Assembly: GCA_018402565.1 (NCBI GenBank)
Contig: JAGYIQ010000001.1
Location: 744,001 to 808,000 of the forward strand
Direction of reading: 5' to 3'
Length of the DNA stretch: 64,000 bases
Source of the DNA: Pirellulaceae bacterium
Lineage (GTDB): Bacteria; Planctomycetota; Planctomycetia; Pirellulales; Pirellulaceae
A program made the position numbers and the translations under genes. Below, piece after piece: positions 47,636 to 56,923 of this stretch. Below the pieces are notes generated by a model. It did no database searches and was not told the DNA's origin. It saw only the letters and a program-made list of their open reading frames with translations. Position 1 is the first letter of the stretch. Every line of letters begins with the position of its first letter.

Positions 47636-48941
47636 TGCTTCCATTCGACATGCGTCGCTGGTCCCAGATTCCGGACGCAGGCTGACTCGAAATGCCCCGT
47701 CGAGACGTGGCTACAGCTACATCGCCGTTCTGGGAACTTCGCTGATCGTAACCACCCTGGCCATGGGTGGGATGGCCCTGTTGCGGATCGAGGCTCGGAC
47801 GGCCCTGGATTCTTTGCACGCCGTGCAAGCTCGGCAACATGCCAAGTCCGCCGCTGAATTAGCGGCTCGTATCTTGCGGACTAGCCCTCAGTGGCGAACG
47901 ACTTTAAACCATGGCCATCTCATTACCCCACGCGGTATAGGCAGCGGGCGCATCGCCGCGATCATGACGGACCCGGTGGATGGAATCTTGGACAATCAAC
48001 CTCACGACCCGCTTCAGGTGGACATCACGGCGGACCAAGGCCGTGCCCAACAAAAGTTCCGCCTGCGCTTTCAGGCTCGCCCGGTGCCCATGATCGTACT
48101 GCAATATGGCGTGCACACCTGGGGCAACATCGAGATCCGGTCGGGCGCTAGCCTATCGTGCTATGGGGGATCGGTGTCCACCAGCGGCACTCTGCAGAAT
48201 CGCGGCACGATCGACGGGAACGTCTCGGCTACAGGTCTTGGCGTCCCCGGCACCATCACGGGCAGTATCATCTTGCCAGCTCCGATTCATCAACTGCCAA
48301 CAGAACAGGTGGCCATCAAGTACAGTGAACTGGGTACGCCGTTTACCGCGCCAGTCACTTTGATCGACCGTCAAGTGATAACACCGACGCGAAATCCCTA
48401 CGGCCCCTTAAATGCCGACGGCGTGTACGTGATTCGTCCCTCCAGCAATCTGACGATCCAAAACACGCGGATTCACGGCACGCTGGTCGTGCGTTTCAAC
48501 TCGACCGGGCGCACGTTGACTATCGGAGAAAACGTCTTCTTTCAGCCCGTTCGCCCGGGCTATCCCGTTTTGGTGGTCCATGGCAACCTAGAACTCAGGT
48601 ACCGTTCGGAAGGCGAACGTCTCTCCGAAGCGTTTCTGGGCACCAACTTCAACCCTCCAGACGCACCGTTCCTGGGAGTGAGCAACAGCACACAAAACGA
48701 CACGTACCCCAGCGAGATCCAAGGTTTGATCTACGTGAGCCATCGCACCATTTGGCGCGAGAACGGCCTGCTGCGTGGCGCACTGATCTCCGAGGGGCCA
48801 TCCGGCAACGTTGGCATCGATGTGCATGGGCACCCCCGTGTAATGTACGATCGCAACCTGTTCTTTGACCCGGCACCGTGGGTTACCACTAAAGTGGACA
48901 TGATGCCTGAACCGAACAGTTGGACGCAGATCGTCCAGTAA
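47625..48941 (+). CDS. Minor-pilin-like protein with extended beta-rich C-terminus (PilX/GspK position)
   Basis: A 438-residue protein. After a basic leader (RRGYSYIAVLGTSLIVTTLA) comes a membrane helix without Glu5, as in GspK/PilX-type tip pilins. From about residue 145 there are repeated short beta patterns (GNIEIRSGASLSCYGGSVST, GTLQNRGTIDGNVS) like bactofilin or beta-helix polymer proteins. It is the last of the cluster and overlaps the previous gene by 11 bp. The name of the C-terminal fold is a guess. Confidence 0.7.
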   Translation: MRPDASIRHASLVPDSGRRLTRNAPSRRGYSYIAVLGTSLIVTTLAMGGMALLRIEARTALDSLHAVQARQHAKSAAELAARILRTSPQWRTTLNHGHLITPRGIGSGRIAAIMTDPVDGILDNQPHDPLQVDITADQGRAQQKFRLRFQARPVPMIVLQYGVHTWGNIEIRSGASLSCYGGSVSTSGTLQNRGTIDGNVSATGLGVPGTITGSIILPAPIHQLPTEQVAIKYSELGTPFTAPVTLIDRQVITPTRNPYGPLNADGVYVIRPSSNLTIQNTRIHGTLVVRFNSTGRTLTIGENVFFQPVRPGYPVLVVHGNLELRYRSEGERLSEAFLGTNFNPPDAPFLGVSNSTQNDTYPSEIQGLIYVSHRTIWRENGLLRGALISEGPSGNVGIDVHGHPRVMYDRNLFFDPAPWVTTKVDMMPEPNSWTQIVQ

Positions 48942-48947
48942 CTATCG

Positions 48948-49062
48948 CCGTTCACGCGCTGTCGGATGCCGTGGAGCAAGTCGGGCTAACAGTACGACGG
49001 CTTGCGTGTAAAACCAATGGTGATTGCCACGAGTACGCCCCACGAACGATCCGACTTGAGAT
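48948..49062. repeat. MITE family A copy 2 (degenerate)
   Basis: Inner sequence clearly matches the ptuB MITE: CCGTTCACGC, then gatgccgtggagcaagtcg, gctaacagtacgac, cgatccgacttg. The left tip is disturbed (GTAAC then five extra bases before CCGTTCAC) and overlaps the pilin gene stop codon. The right GTGAACGGTTAC end is not found before ppk2. Confidence 0.75.
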
Positions 49063-49085
49063 TGCACCCTTCGCTGTTGGGGTCG

Positions 49086-49970
49086 TCAACTCGGATTGTC
49101 CTCCAACAGATGTTTGGCCGTGATCAAGTCTTGCTCCTGAGCGGCAGACAACGAGGGCAGCTCCAATCGCATCTTTTCTAAGGTATGCAAGATAACCTGC
49201 GAGACGATCAGCCTCGCGTTGCGTTTGTTGTCAGCAGGGACGATGTACCAAGGCGATGGCTTGGTTGTGGTGTGTTGCAAACAGTCCTGGTAAGCCCGCT
49301 GGAAGCCCTGCCAATGTTCGCGACAGTCCAAATCCCCGAGTCGAAATTTCCAATTTTTGGTCGGGTCGGCGATGCGATCGAGCAGCCGTCGTCGCTGCTC
49401 CTCGGGGGACACATGCAAGAAAAACTTCACGACTTTGGTGCCATTGCGATGCAAGTAGGTCTCGAACTGACGAATGTCGTCTAGACGATCCGACCAGAAG
49501 TTTTTGCGTTGCACCAAGGCCGGTGGGAGCAATTGCGTGGCCAATACTTCCGGCTTGACGCGGACCACCAAGACCTCTTCGTAATACGACCGATCGAAGA
49601 TGCCGATCATGCCGCGTCGCGGCAGACGCTTGACACCGCGCCAGAGAAAATCGTGTTCCAATTCCTCGTCGCTGGGGGGACCAAAGCTATGCACCTGACA
49701 GCCTTGCGGATTGACGCCCGACATGACATGCCGGATCGCGCCGCCCTTGCCAGCCGTATCCATGCCCTGGAAAACCAGCAACAAGGCCTGCTGTCGAGCC
49801 GCATAGAGCAATGACTGCCACCGGCTGATCTCCGCGCGAAACTCGCTCAGCTTGGCCCGGTAGTCTTCGGTCGAGCGGAACAGGGGCTCGATTTTCGTCG
49901 GCACCTTCTTCAGCTTCAGGGGCTGGTCCGGGACGACACGCCATTGGCTGATCGAGCAATCGAGTTTCAT
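49086..49970 (-). CDS. ppk2: Polyphosphate kinase 2 family
   Basis: A 294-residue PPK2 with Walker A FQGMDTAGKGGAIRHVM near 66-81, the PPK2 block GCQVHSFGPPSDEELEHDFLW, and Walker B GIFDRSYYEEVLVVRV. DRIADPTKNWKFRLGDLDCREHW is family-typical, given in parts. It transfers phosphate between polyphosphate and nucleotides or nucleosides. The ATG at 49970 (MKLDCSISQW) is preferred; open sequence runs on through a G-rich repeat region upstream but lacks homology. The gene is divergent from the second uvrA. Confidence 0.93.
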   Translation of the reverse strand: MKLDCSISQWRVVPDQPLKLKKVPTKIEPLFRSTEDYRAKLSEFRAEISRWQSLLYAARQQALLLVFQGMDTAGKGGAIRHVMSGVNPQGCQVHSFGPPSDEELEHDFLWRGVKRLPRRGMIGIFDRSYYEEVLVVRVKPEVLATQLLPPALVQRKNFWSDRLDDIRQFETYLHRNGTKVVKFFLHVSPEEQRRRLLDRIADPTKNWKFRLGDLDCREHWQGFQRAYQDCLQHTTTKPSPWYIVPADNKRNARLIVSQVILHTLEKMRLELPSLSAAQEQDLITAKHLLEDNPS

Positions 49971-50041
49971 GAGAGTGGTCTCCGAGCCAAGCGTACGGTT
50001 GAAGGAAGATCCAGTGCCGTCCATAATCGGCCCCGCCTGCT

Positions 50042-50125
50042 GGCCAGGTACTGGGGGGCCAAGTACTGGGGGGCCAGGTACTGGGGGGGGCCAGGTTATT
50101 CGTGGGCCTGGTATTGGGGGCCCGG
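50042..50125. repeat. G-rich 15-bp tandem repeat between ppk2 and uvrA2
   Basis: Unit ggccaggtactgggg occurs three times from 50042 with one change, followed by two degenerate units. Runs of four to eight G recur about every 15 bp, so G-quadruplex formation is possible. It lies in the shared upstream region of two divergent genes. Confidence 0.85.
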
Positions 50126-50156
50126 AAACAACTAGTTTACTCAGCAAGTGGGTTGC

Positions 50157-52799
50157 ATGGCGAAGAAAAAGCCCTCGCTCCGAAATTCCTCCATCAAAAA
50201 CTGCATCCGCATTCGCGGCGGACGAACGCACAATCTGCAAAATATCGACATCGATATTCCGCGGGATCGCCTGGTGGTGATCACCGGCCCCAGTGGCTCG
50301 GGGAAGAGCTCCTTGGCCTTCGATACGATCTACGCCGAGGGCCAACGGCAGTATATCGAGACCATGAGCGTCTACGCCCGACAATTCCTGGGACAGCTGC
50401 AGCGTCCGGATGCGGAATGGATCGACGGCTTGCAGCCGACCTTGTGTATTGATCAGAAACCCGGCAGCGCTAGCCCGCGGAGTACGGTCGGGACGGTGAC
50501 CGAAATCTACGATTACTTGCGACTGCTGATGGCTCGCGCGGGGACCTTGCATTGCCAGGGCTGCGGTCGCCCGATCAAGCAGCAGACGGCTCAAGAAATC
50601 GCTCAGCAGATCTTGGCTTTGCCGCCCCAAACGAAGCTGATGCTCTTGGCCCCCATGGTCCGCGGCCGCAAGGGGGGCCACTTGGAGGTGTTCGAGAAGA
50701 TCCGCAAGGCGGGTTTGGTCCGTGTCCGCGTCGATGGCCAGCTGTACGATATCGATGCGGTACCGAAGTTGGCCGTCCGCCAAGACCATGACGTTTCGGC
50801 GGTTGTGGATCGGTTGGTCATTCGCGAAGGGATCGAAGCCCGCTTGCAAGAGTCCCTGCAATTGGCCCTCAAACTGGGGGCCGGCACAGTGGTCACCGAG
50901 CAGGCGATCGCCGCCAAGGAGTCGGCGTCCAAGTCGGAACCCACCTGGCACGAGCGTCTGTTCTCGGTGCACTCGGCCTGCCCGGATTGTGGCATCAGTT
51001 ACGGCGAGTTGTCGCCGCGCAACTTCAGTTTCAACAGCCCCTATGGAGCCTGTCCCACCTGCGACGGGCTGGGGAGCGTCGCGACCTCGCCAACCGCTGC
51101 ACTACGGTCCCGCCGCGGTCGCGGCCAAGGGCGGAAGCCATCCGAGGAGGACGTGGCGGACGGCAGCAGCGAGTCCCCCACGCTGCTCGAGACCTGCGGG
51201 GATTGCCACGGCAGCCGCCTCAATCTGCTCGCGCGGCAAGTGCACCTGGCCGGTCGAACCATCGATCAAATCCTGGCGTGGGACATCGCCACGGCCCGCG
51301 AGTTCTTTGAGGCGTGGCTGGCCGACCCCACGTTGCAGGGCGTCGATCGACAGGTCGCCGAACCGCCCACGCGAGAAATCGTCCGCCGACTGCGATTCCT
51401 GCAAGACGTGGCCGTGGAATATTTGACCCTGGGACGCAACGCCGCGACCCTCAGCGGCGGAGAGTTCCAACGGGTTCGCTTGGCCACGGCGATCGGCATC
51501 GGCTTGACTCACGTCTGTTTTGTCTTGGACGAACCATCGATCGGCCTGCACCAACGGGACAACCAATTGCTGATCCAAGCGCTGCGGCGATTGCAACGTG
51601 AGGGGAACTCGGTCCTGGTCGTGGAACACGACGAGGAAGTGATGCGGGCGGCCGATTGGATTATCGACATGGGCCCGGGGGCAGGAGCGGCCGGGGGGCA
51701 AGTCGTGGTGGCCGGCCCGCCGCAGGTGGTACAACAGCATCCCGAATCGACGACCGCCCAGTTTCTCAACGGTCGTTTGCAGGTGAAACGTCGCTCGGAA
51801 ATCCGCCCCGCTCCCACCGACGAGTGGCTGGAGCTGACCGGCGCCACGTTGAATAATCTACAAAACGTCAGCGTCAAGTTGCCGCTGGGACGGCTGATCT
51901 GCGTGACGGGGGTCAGCGGTAGCGGCAAGAGCTCCTTGATTTATGATACCCTCGGGGCGGCCTTGCAACGTCACCTAGGCAGTCCCTCGGTCCAGCCCGG
52001 CCCCTACAAGTCGCTGCGCGGCCATGAGCGGGTGCAACAGATCGTCCGCGTGGATCAGGCCTCCATCGGACGCTCGCCACGCAGCAATGCCGCCACCTAC
52101 ACCGGGATTTTCGACGATATACGCCGCGTCTTTGCCGCGACAAAATTGGCCAAACAACTGGGCTTTTCCACCAGTCGCTTCAGTTTCAATTCGAAACAGG
52201 GACGCTGTCCCCAGTGCGAAGGGTTGGGGCAACAACGCATCGAGATGAAATTCTTGCCCGATCTGTTCGTCCTTTGCCCACTCTGCCGCGGGGCTCGCTT
52301 TCAATCGCAGACCTTGCGGGTCAAATTTCGCGACTTGACCATTGCCGAGGTCTTGGACTTGAGTTGCCAGCAAGCTCGAGAGGTATTTGCCCCGATCGAG
52401 AAAATCCATCGTGTGTTGCAGGCACTGTGTGAAGTCGGCTTGGAGTACTTGCCGTTGGGCCAGGCTTCAACCACCTTGTCAGGCGGCGAGGCCCAGCGGA
52501 TCAAGTTGGCCACCCATTTGGCGCGGCCCGCCGGAGCCCACACCCTCTTTCTGCTGGATGAACCCACCACCGGCCTGCATTTTGGTGATATACAAAAACT
52601 ACTGGAAGTACTGGATCAATTGGTAGAGAAGGGCAACACCGTGGTGATCGTCGAACACAACCTGGACCTGATTCGCAACGCCGACTGGGTCGTCGATGTC
52701 GGGCCCGGCGGTGGCAGGCATGGAGGACATATCGTGGCAACCGGTCCACCGCTGTCCCTCAAGCAGGTGCCGGCCAGCCTGACGGGCCAGTTCATCTGA
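50157..52799 (+). CDS. uvrA: Second excinuclease ABC subunit A (single-length UvrA paralogue)
   Basis: An 880-residue UvrA, somewhat shorter than the canonical 940. Walker A loops GPSGSGKSS (about 44) and GVSGSGKSS (about 585), ABC signatures TLSGGEFQRVRLA and TLSGGEAQRIKLA, and zinc-type CxxC pairs (CQGCG, CPDCG, CPTCDG, CPQCEG, CPLCRG) are visible. The region between the first zinc module and the signature is shortened and contains an Arg/Gly/Ser stretch (RSRRGRGQGRKPSEED). The ATG at 50157 is preferred over a GTG three codons upstream. This class of extra UvrA may act in antibiotic resistance or alternative lesion recognition; its role here is unknown. Confidence 0.93.
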   Translation: MAKKKPSLRNSSIKNCIRIRGGRTHNLQNIDIDIPRDRLVVITGPSGSGKSSLAFDTIYAEGQRQYIETMSVYARQFLGQLQRPDAEWIDGLQPTLCIDQKPGSASPRSTVGTVTEIYDYLRLLMARAGTLHCQGCGRPIKQQTAQEIAQQILALPPQTKLMLLAPMVRGRKGGHLEVFEKIRKAGLVRVRVDGQLYDIDAVPKLAVRQDHDVSAVVDRLVIREGIEARLQESLQLALKLGAGTVVTEQAIAAKESASKSEPTWHERLFSVHSACPDCGISYGELSPRNFSFNSPYGACPTCDGLGSVATSPTAALRSRRGRGQGRKPSEEDVADGSSESPTLLETCGDCHGSRLNLLARQVHLAGRTIDQILAWDIATAREFFEAWLADPTLQGVDRQVAEPPTREIVRRLRFLQDVAVEYLTLGRNAATLSGGEFQRVRLATAIGIGLTHVCFVLDEPSIGLHQRDNQLLIQALRRLQREGNSVLVVEHDEEVMRAADWIIDMGPGAGAAGGQVVVAGPPQVVQQHPESTTAQFLNGRLQVKRRSEIRPAPTDEWLELTGATLNNLQNVSVKLPLGRLICVTGVSGSGKSSLIYDTLGAALQRHLGSPSVQPGPYKSLRGHERVQQIVRVDQASIGRSPRSNAATYTGIFDDIRRVFAATKLAKQLGFSTSRFSFNSKQGRCPQCEGLGQQRIEMKFLPDLFVLCPLCRGARFQSQTLRVKFRDLTIAEVLDLSCQQAREVFAPIEKIHRVLQALCEVGLEYLPLGQASTTLSGGEAQRIKLATHLARPAGAHTLFLLDEPTTGLHFGDIQKLLEVLDQLVEKGNTVVIVEHNLDLIRNADWVVDVGPGGGRHGGHIVATGPPLSLKQVPASLTGQFI

Positions 52800-52933
52800 C
52801 GAACGGGGCATTTGCCCGACACGGCCGTTAAGGAATGCTCACGATCCGGGGAGTTAGCGAACCTCGTCGCGCCGGTTACACTTGGGTCCTTGGAGCCCCC
52901 TGCCCATTCCTGCTGCCCGGAGTGAATTCCCCC

Positions 52934-54877
52934 ATGTCGATCCGATCTGTAACTCCCAGCGACTCGATCCCCGCCCCGGCTGCCTCGCCCGCGCGGGTCA
53001 AACCCATGCATGAGATCATTGCGGCTGCGTTGGATCGTCGAGCCTTTCTCCAGGTGTCACTCAGCAGCACCTGCGCCGCCGTCATGACACCGTTGACAGC
53101 AACCGCAGCGGTCGAGGAGCGATTGGGAATGGAGTCGGAACTGTTTCAGTTCACTGCCGTGCCCACCTCGAAAATCGACCAGGTGGTAGTCCCAGAGGGC
53201 TATGTGGCCGAGGTCCTGTTCCGCTGGGGTGATCCCATCAACGGCCAAGCCCCCCTCTTCAAGCCCGATGCCTCGAATTCTGCCGACGAACAAGCACGGC
53301 AGGGCGGGATGGGACACGATGGGATGGAGTTCTTTGCCCTGCCAGGAGTGGACCCAAACACCCGCGGGCTGTTGTGCGTCAATCACGAGTACACGGACCA
53401 AGTTCTCCTGTTCCCCGATGGACTGGAGCCCCTGCCGCCAAACCCCGTGCCGCTGGAGAAGGTCCGCAAGTCCCAAGCCGCGCACGGCGTTTCTGTGGTC
53501 GAGGTCGCGGTCTCCGAAGACGGCGTTTGGCAGGTGGTGGACTCCGCTCTCTGCCGGCGGATCACGGCCAACACCCCCATGCGAATGACCGGCCCGGCTG
53601 TGCCTTTGACCGGCGATAAGGTCGCGGGCACCCTGAATAACTGCGCTGCGGGTCGCACACCCTGGGGCACCTACCTGACCTGCGAGGAAAACTTCCAGGG
53701 CGTGTTCGGCACGGCCGACCCAGACTATCGGTCGGACGAGCGTCGCCAGCGATACGGGCTGGAAGCCAGTGGCTATACCTTTACGATCGCCGGACAATCG
53801 GTACCGGTGTATCGCTGGTGGGAAACGGACTCGCGGTTTGATCTGGCCAAGCAGGATTGCGACGCCGAGCGATTTGGCTATGTGGTGGAGATCGATCCCA
53901 CGGATCCCCATTCGGCACCGGTCAAACGCACGGCACTGGGGCGGTTTCGCCATGAAAATGCCGAAGTCACGCTGGCCAAAGACGGCCGAGTCGTCGTGTA
54001 CATGGGTGACGATCAAGCCAACGAGTTTATCTATAAATACGTGTCACGCCGGCCATACGACCCACAGCGGACGGCAGATTATGGAGTCAACTCGGTGGGC
54101 GGCCTGTTGGACGCCGGCACGCTCTACGCCGCTCGCTTTGATGAAAGCGGTCGCGGCGCTTGGCTGCCCTTGTCCGATAGTCAGCTGCCAGCGGCCGAAG
54201 TGGCGGTGTACTCGCGGATGGCCGCCTCGCAGGTGGGAGCCACGCCGATGGATCGCCCGGAATGGTTGGCGGTGCACCCGCAAACCGGCGAGGTTTTCGC
54301 TTCGTTGACCAATAACTCCAAGCGAACCGAGGCCGATGCCGCCAACCCGCGAGTCAAGAACATCTTCGGTCACATCGTCCGTTGGCGTGAAGACGAAGAC
54401 GATGCCGCCGCCCTGGAGTTCACTTGGCGCGTGTTCCTCATGGCCGGTAACCCCGACCATCCAGAACCCCAGCGGCACGGCAACGTCTCGGGCGACGCCT
54501 TCGCCTGCCCGGACGGCCTGAAATTCGACACTTCGGGGATTCTCTGGATCCAAACGGACATGTCCTCGTCCGTCATGGGCAATGCCGACTTCGCGGAATT
54601 GGGCAACAACATGATGTTGGCCGCCGATCCATCGGGTGGCCAGATCCGCCGATTTTTGACCGGCCCAAAAGGCTGCGAGATCACCGGCAGTGCCATGACG
54701 CCCGACCGACGAACGCTGTTCATCAATATCCAACACCCCGGCGAGCCAGCCGATGAGGTGAGCGATCCGCTGCAACCGAACCAGTACAGCCAGTGGCCAG
54801 ACGGTCCTGCGGGTGGCCGCCCCCGTTCGGCAACCATTGCTGTCCGGCGAACGGACGGCCGGACCATCGGCACATAA
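52934..54877 (+). CDS. phoX: PhoX-type phosphatase (DUF839), Tat-exported
   Basis: A 647-residue protein from the ATG at 52934 (MSIRSVTPSD). A twin-arginine motif DRRAFLQ at 34-40 and hydrophobic stretch ending TATAA suggest export by Tat. The PhoX body is clear: LLCVNHEYTD, AAGRTPWGTYLTCEENFQG, GRFRHENAEVTLAKDGRVVVYMGDDQANEFIYK (given in parts) and CPDGLKFDTSGILWIQTDMS. PhoX enzymes are calcium/iron alkaline phosphatases. It would free phosphate from organic esters. Upstream gene uvrA2 is on the same strand, 134 bp away. Confidence 0.9.
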   Translation: MSIRSVTPSDSIPAPAASPARVKPMHEIIAAALDRRAFLQVSLSSTCAAVMTPLTATAAVEERLGMESELFQFTAVPTSKIDQVVVPEGYVAEVLFRWGDPINGQAPLFKPDASNSADEQARQGGMGHDGMEFFALPGVDPNTRGLLCVNHEYTDQVLLFPDGLEPLPPNPVPLEKVRKSQAAHGVSVVEVAVSEDGVWQVVDSALCRRITANTPMRMTGPAVPLTGDKVAGTLNNCAAGRTPWGTYLTCEENFQGVFGTADPDYRSDERRQRYGLEASGYTFTIAGQSVPVYRWWETDSRFDLAKQDCDAERFGYVVEIDPTDPHSAPVKRTALGRFRHENAEVTLAKDGRVVVYMGDDQANEFIYKYVSRRPYDPQRTADYGVNSVGGLLDAGTLYAARFDESGRGAWLPLSDSQLPAAEVAVYSRMAASQVGATPMDRPEWLAVHPQTGEVFASLTNNSKRTEADAANPRVKNIFGHIVRWREDEDDAAALEFTWRVFLMAGNPDHPEPQRHGNVSGDAFACPDGLKFDTSGILWIQTDMSSSVMGNADFAELGNNMMLAADPSGGQIRRFLTGPKGCEITGSAMTPDRRTLFINIQHPGEPADEVSDPLQPNQYSQWPDGPAGGRPRSATIAVRRTDGRTIGT

Positions 54878-55130
54878 AGCGGCGTTCAAGCAACTGTTTA
54901 AACCTGCTGAACCGGGGGATTGTGACGATTGCAGGGCGTGTTGCGGGGCGGATTTCGCGGGTTCCCCCAGAAACACGGTGTATTTAAACTAAATTATTGT
55001 CGTTTGCCCGACCAGCAACTAACATATTAGAGGCGGGGCGTGATCCGGGCCCGAAATCCGGCTGAATAAAGACTCAGTAACTACAGAACCAGCGCGAGCG
55101 AAACCGCGCAGTGTGAGGAGATTTTTCACG

Positions 55131-56525
55131 ATGAAATGGTCATTAGTGAAGTTTGCGTTGGTTGGTTTGGTCACGTTTGCCGTGTCGGTTGGAATGGGTA
55201 CCCTGTCATCGATCCACGCGCAAGATGATGGCGGTGGCGGCGCCGGGCCACCTCCCGGCGGTATCCGCGTCGATGCGGACGGGATCCTGCGGAATCGACA
55301 AGTACTGGATCCCACAGGCCAATTGACTCGCCAACGAGCGAATCAGGCCATGGCCTCGCTCAATCGCGACCTGGCCACCCCCAGTCCCCTGCGGAAAGTC
55401 TCGTTGGCTCGCCTGCAAAGCCAAATCGCCAGCCTACTGGAGAATGGTCAGGAAATCCCGGAAGACATGCTGTCGATGGCCGGCCTGACGCGCGTGACCC
55501 ATGTCTTCTGCTATCCCGAATCTGGCGACATTGTCCTGGCAGGTCCAGCCGAAGGTTATTTCCAAGACGCCAACGGATACATCCGCGGCGTTCAATCGGG
55601 CATGCCAATCGTTCAGTTGCAAGATGTGCTGGCGGCCCTGCGAGCCTACCCTCAAGGTAACAGCGGTCCGCAAGAAGTCGGTTGCACCATCGATCCAACC
55701 GCCGAAGGCTTGGCCCGCATGCAGCAGTTTTCCTCTTCGGTCAACATGACCTCGCCCAACCAAGCGCCCGCGATCGCCGAAGGCGTGCGTCAAGCCTTGG
55801 GCATGCAGACGGTCACCGTTATGGGCATGCCAGCCAACACCCACTTCGCCCACGTCTTGGTCGAAGCCGATTACCGCATGAAGCTGTACGGTTTGGGGCT
55901 GAACCGAGTCCCCGGCTTGGTTTCTTATGTAGACAAAATCAAGAGCGGATCAAAGAACGCGTTGGTACGTTGGTTCTTCGCTCCTCAGTACGACTCACTG
56001 CTGGTCTCCGAAAATGAACTGGCGGTCAGTTTGGTCGGTGGCACCGTCGAATTGATGACCGAAGAAGAGAGTGTCGATCAGTTTGGCAACCGTGGCGAAG
56101 CTCGCAAAGCCGCCAACAAAGCCAGCTTGGCGTTCTGTGAATCTTTCACCAAGAACTACAGCAAGGTGGCTAGCTTTGACCCTGTCTTCGGCGAACTGCA
56201 GAACTGCATGGACCTGGCGGTCTTGGCAGCCTTCATGCAAAACAAAGACTACTACGGCGTCAGCGGCTTGGTGCTGGATGTCCTGGGTGACGAAGACAAG
56301 GTCTCGATCCGCACTCGCAACGCGGTCAAGCACGTGGAGTCGGTCGTCACGGCAGTCTTCCGCAACAACCAACTGATCACCCCCGTCAGTGGCGGTGTGG
56401 TCGTTCGTCCGCTGGATGAGGTTCAAAGCGAAACCGTGTCCGTAGACACGACTGGCAAGACCGACAAACTCCGCGACCAAATCAAGTTGTCGAACCTGTC
56501 CGACAACCAATGGTGGTGGGACTAG
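55131..56525 (+). CDS. DUF1598 domain secreted protein, planctomycete-specific
   Basis: A 464-residue protein with a signal peptide (residues 1-30, ending SIHAQ). The ATG at 55131 has GAGGAG ten bases upstream. The main domain includes GDIVLAGPAEGYFQDANGYIRGV and VGCTIDPTAEGLARMQQF, the DUF1598 pattern found almost only in Planctomycetes. No catalytic motif was seen. It has its own strong terminator and fairly regular codon use, which suggests good expression. Function unknown; an envelope role is plausible. Confidence 0.85.
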   Translation: MKWSLVKFALVGLVTFAVSVGMGTLSSIHAQDDGGGGAGPPPGGIRVDADGILRNRQVLDPTGQLTRQRANQAMASLNRDLATPSPLRKVSLARLQSQIASLLENGQEIPEDMLSMAGLTRVTHVFCYPESGDIVLAGPAEGYFQDANGYIRGVQSGMPIVQLQDVLAALRAYPQGNSGPQEVGCTIDPTAEGLARMQQFSSSVNMTSPNQAPAIAEGVRQALGMQTVTVMGMPANTHFAHVLVEADYRMKLYGLGLNRVPGLVSYVDKIKSGSKNALVRWFFAPQYDSLLVSENELAVSLVGGTVELMTEEESVDQFGNRGEARKAANKASLAFCESFTKNYSKVASFDPVFGELQNCMDLAVLAAFMQNKDYYGVSGLVLDVLGDEDKVSIRTRNAVKHVESVVTAVFRNNQLITPVSGGVVVRPLDEVQSETVSVDTTGKTDKLRDQIKLSNLSDNQWWWD

Positions 56526-56583
56526 TCTCACGAGTTCTGGAACGCGGAGCCGCACGGCTCGGCCCTGGCAACTCGAATCACTC

Positions 56584-56622
56584 AAAAGCCCTTCGCCCAA
56601 CCATTGGCGAAGGGCTTTTTTT
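56584..56622 (+). terminator. Rho-independent terminator of the DUF1598 gene
   Basis: A 14-bp perfect stem, AAAAGCCCTTCGCC (56584-56597) and GGCGAAGGGCTTTT (56606-56619), with an 8-nt loop and a T-run. MITE copy 3 begins directly after the T-run (56625). Confidence 0.93.
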
Positions 56623-56624
56623 AT

Positions 56625-56788
56625 GTAACCGCTCACGCCCCGTAGGATGCCATGGAGCAAGTCGGGCGGACAGTACGATCGTTTGCGTGTTAAAGCAACT
56701 GGTGAATGCCACCCGTTTGCCCCCAGAAAAATCGGACTTGCGCCGGCTCACGAGCGGCCGAACAGGACCACCAACCCTGACCGGTTAC
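56625..56788. mobile_element. MITE family A copy 3, inserted in the T-tract of the terminator
   Basis: A 164-bp copy with ends GTAACCGCTCAC (56625) and CTGACCGGTTAC (56777-56788), two mismatches to the ptuB copy's right end. It is flanked by the near-identical 8-mers TTTTTTAT (56617-56624) and TTTTTGAT (56789-56796). Inner sequence shares ccccgtaggatgccatgg and gagcaagtcggg with copy 1. Confidence 0.87.
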
Positions 56789-56923
56789 TTTTTGATTGGC
56801 GCCTGCCTGTGCCAGTTCCCGTCCGCAACAGCAGATGTTAAACTCGGGAAGTGGCGACACAGAGGCTTGGGGTGGGCCCCCCGACGTCAACCGCGGTTTT
56901 TGCCTGGGTAAACGCAACTCGCA

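Noticed and set aside
49971..50972. N-terminal extension of ppk2 to 628 residues
   Set aside because: The extra part is antisense to uvrA2 and a G-rich repeat, with no PPK2 homology before the ATG at 49970.
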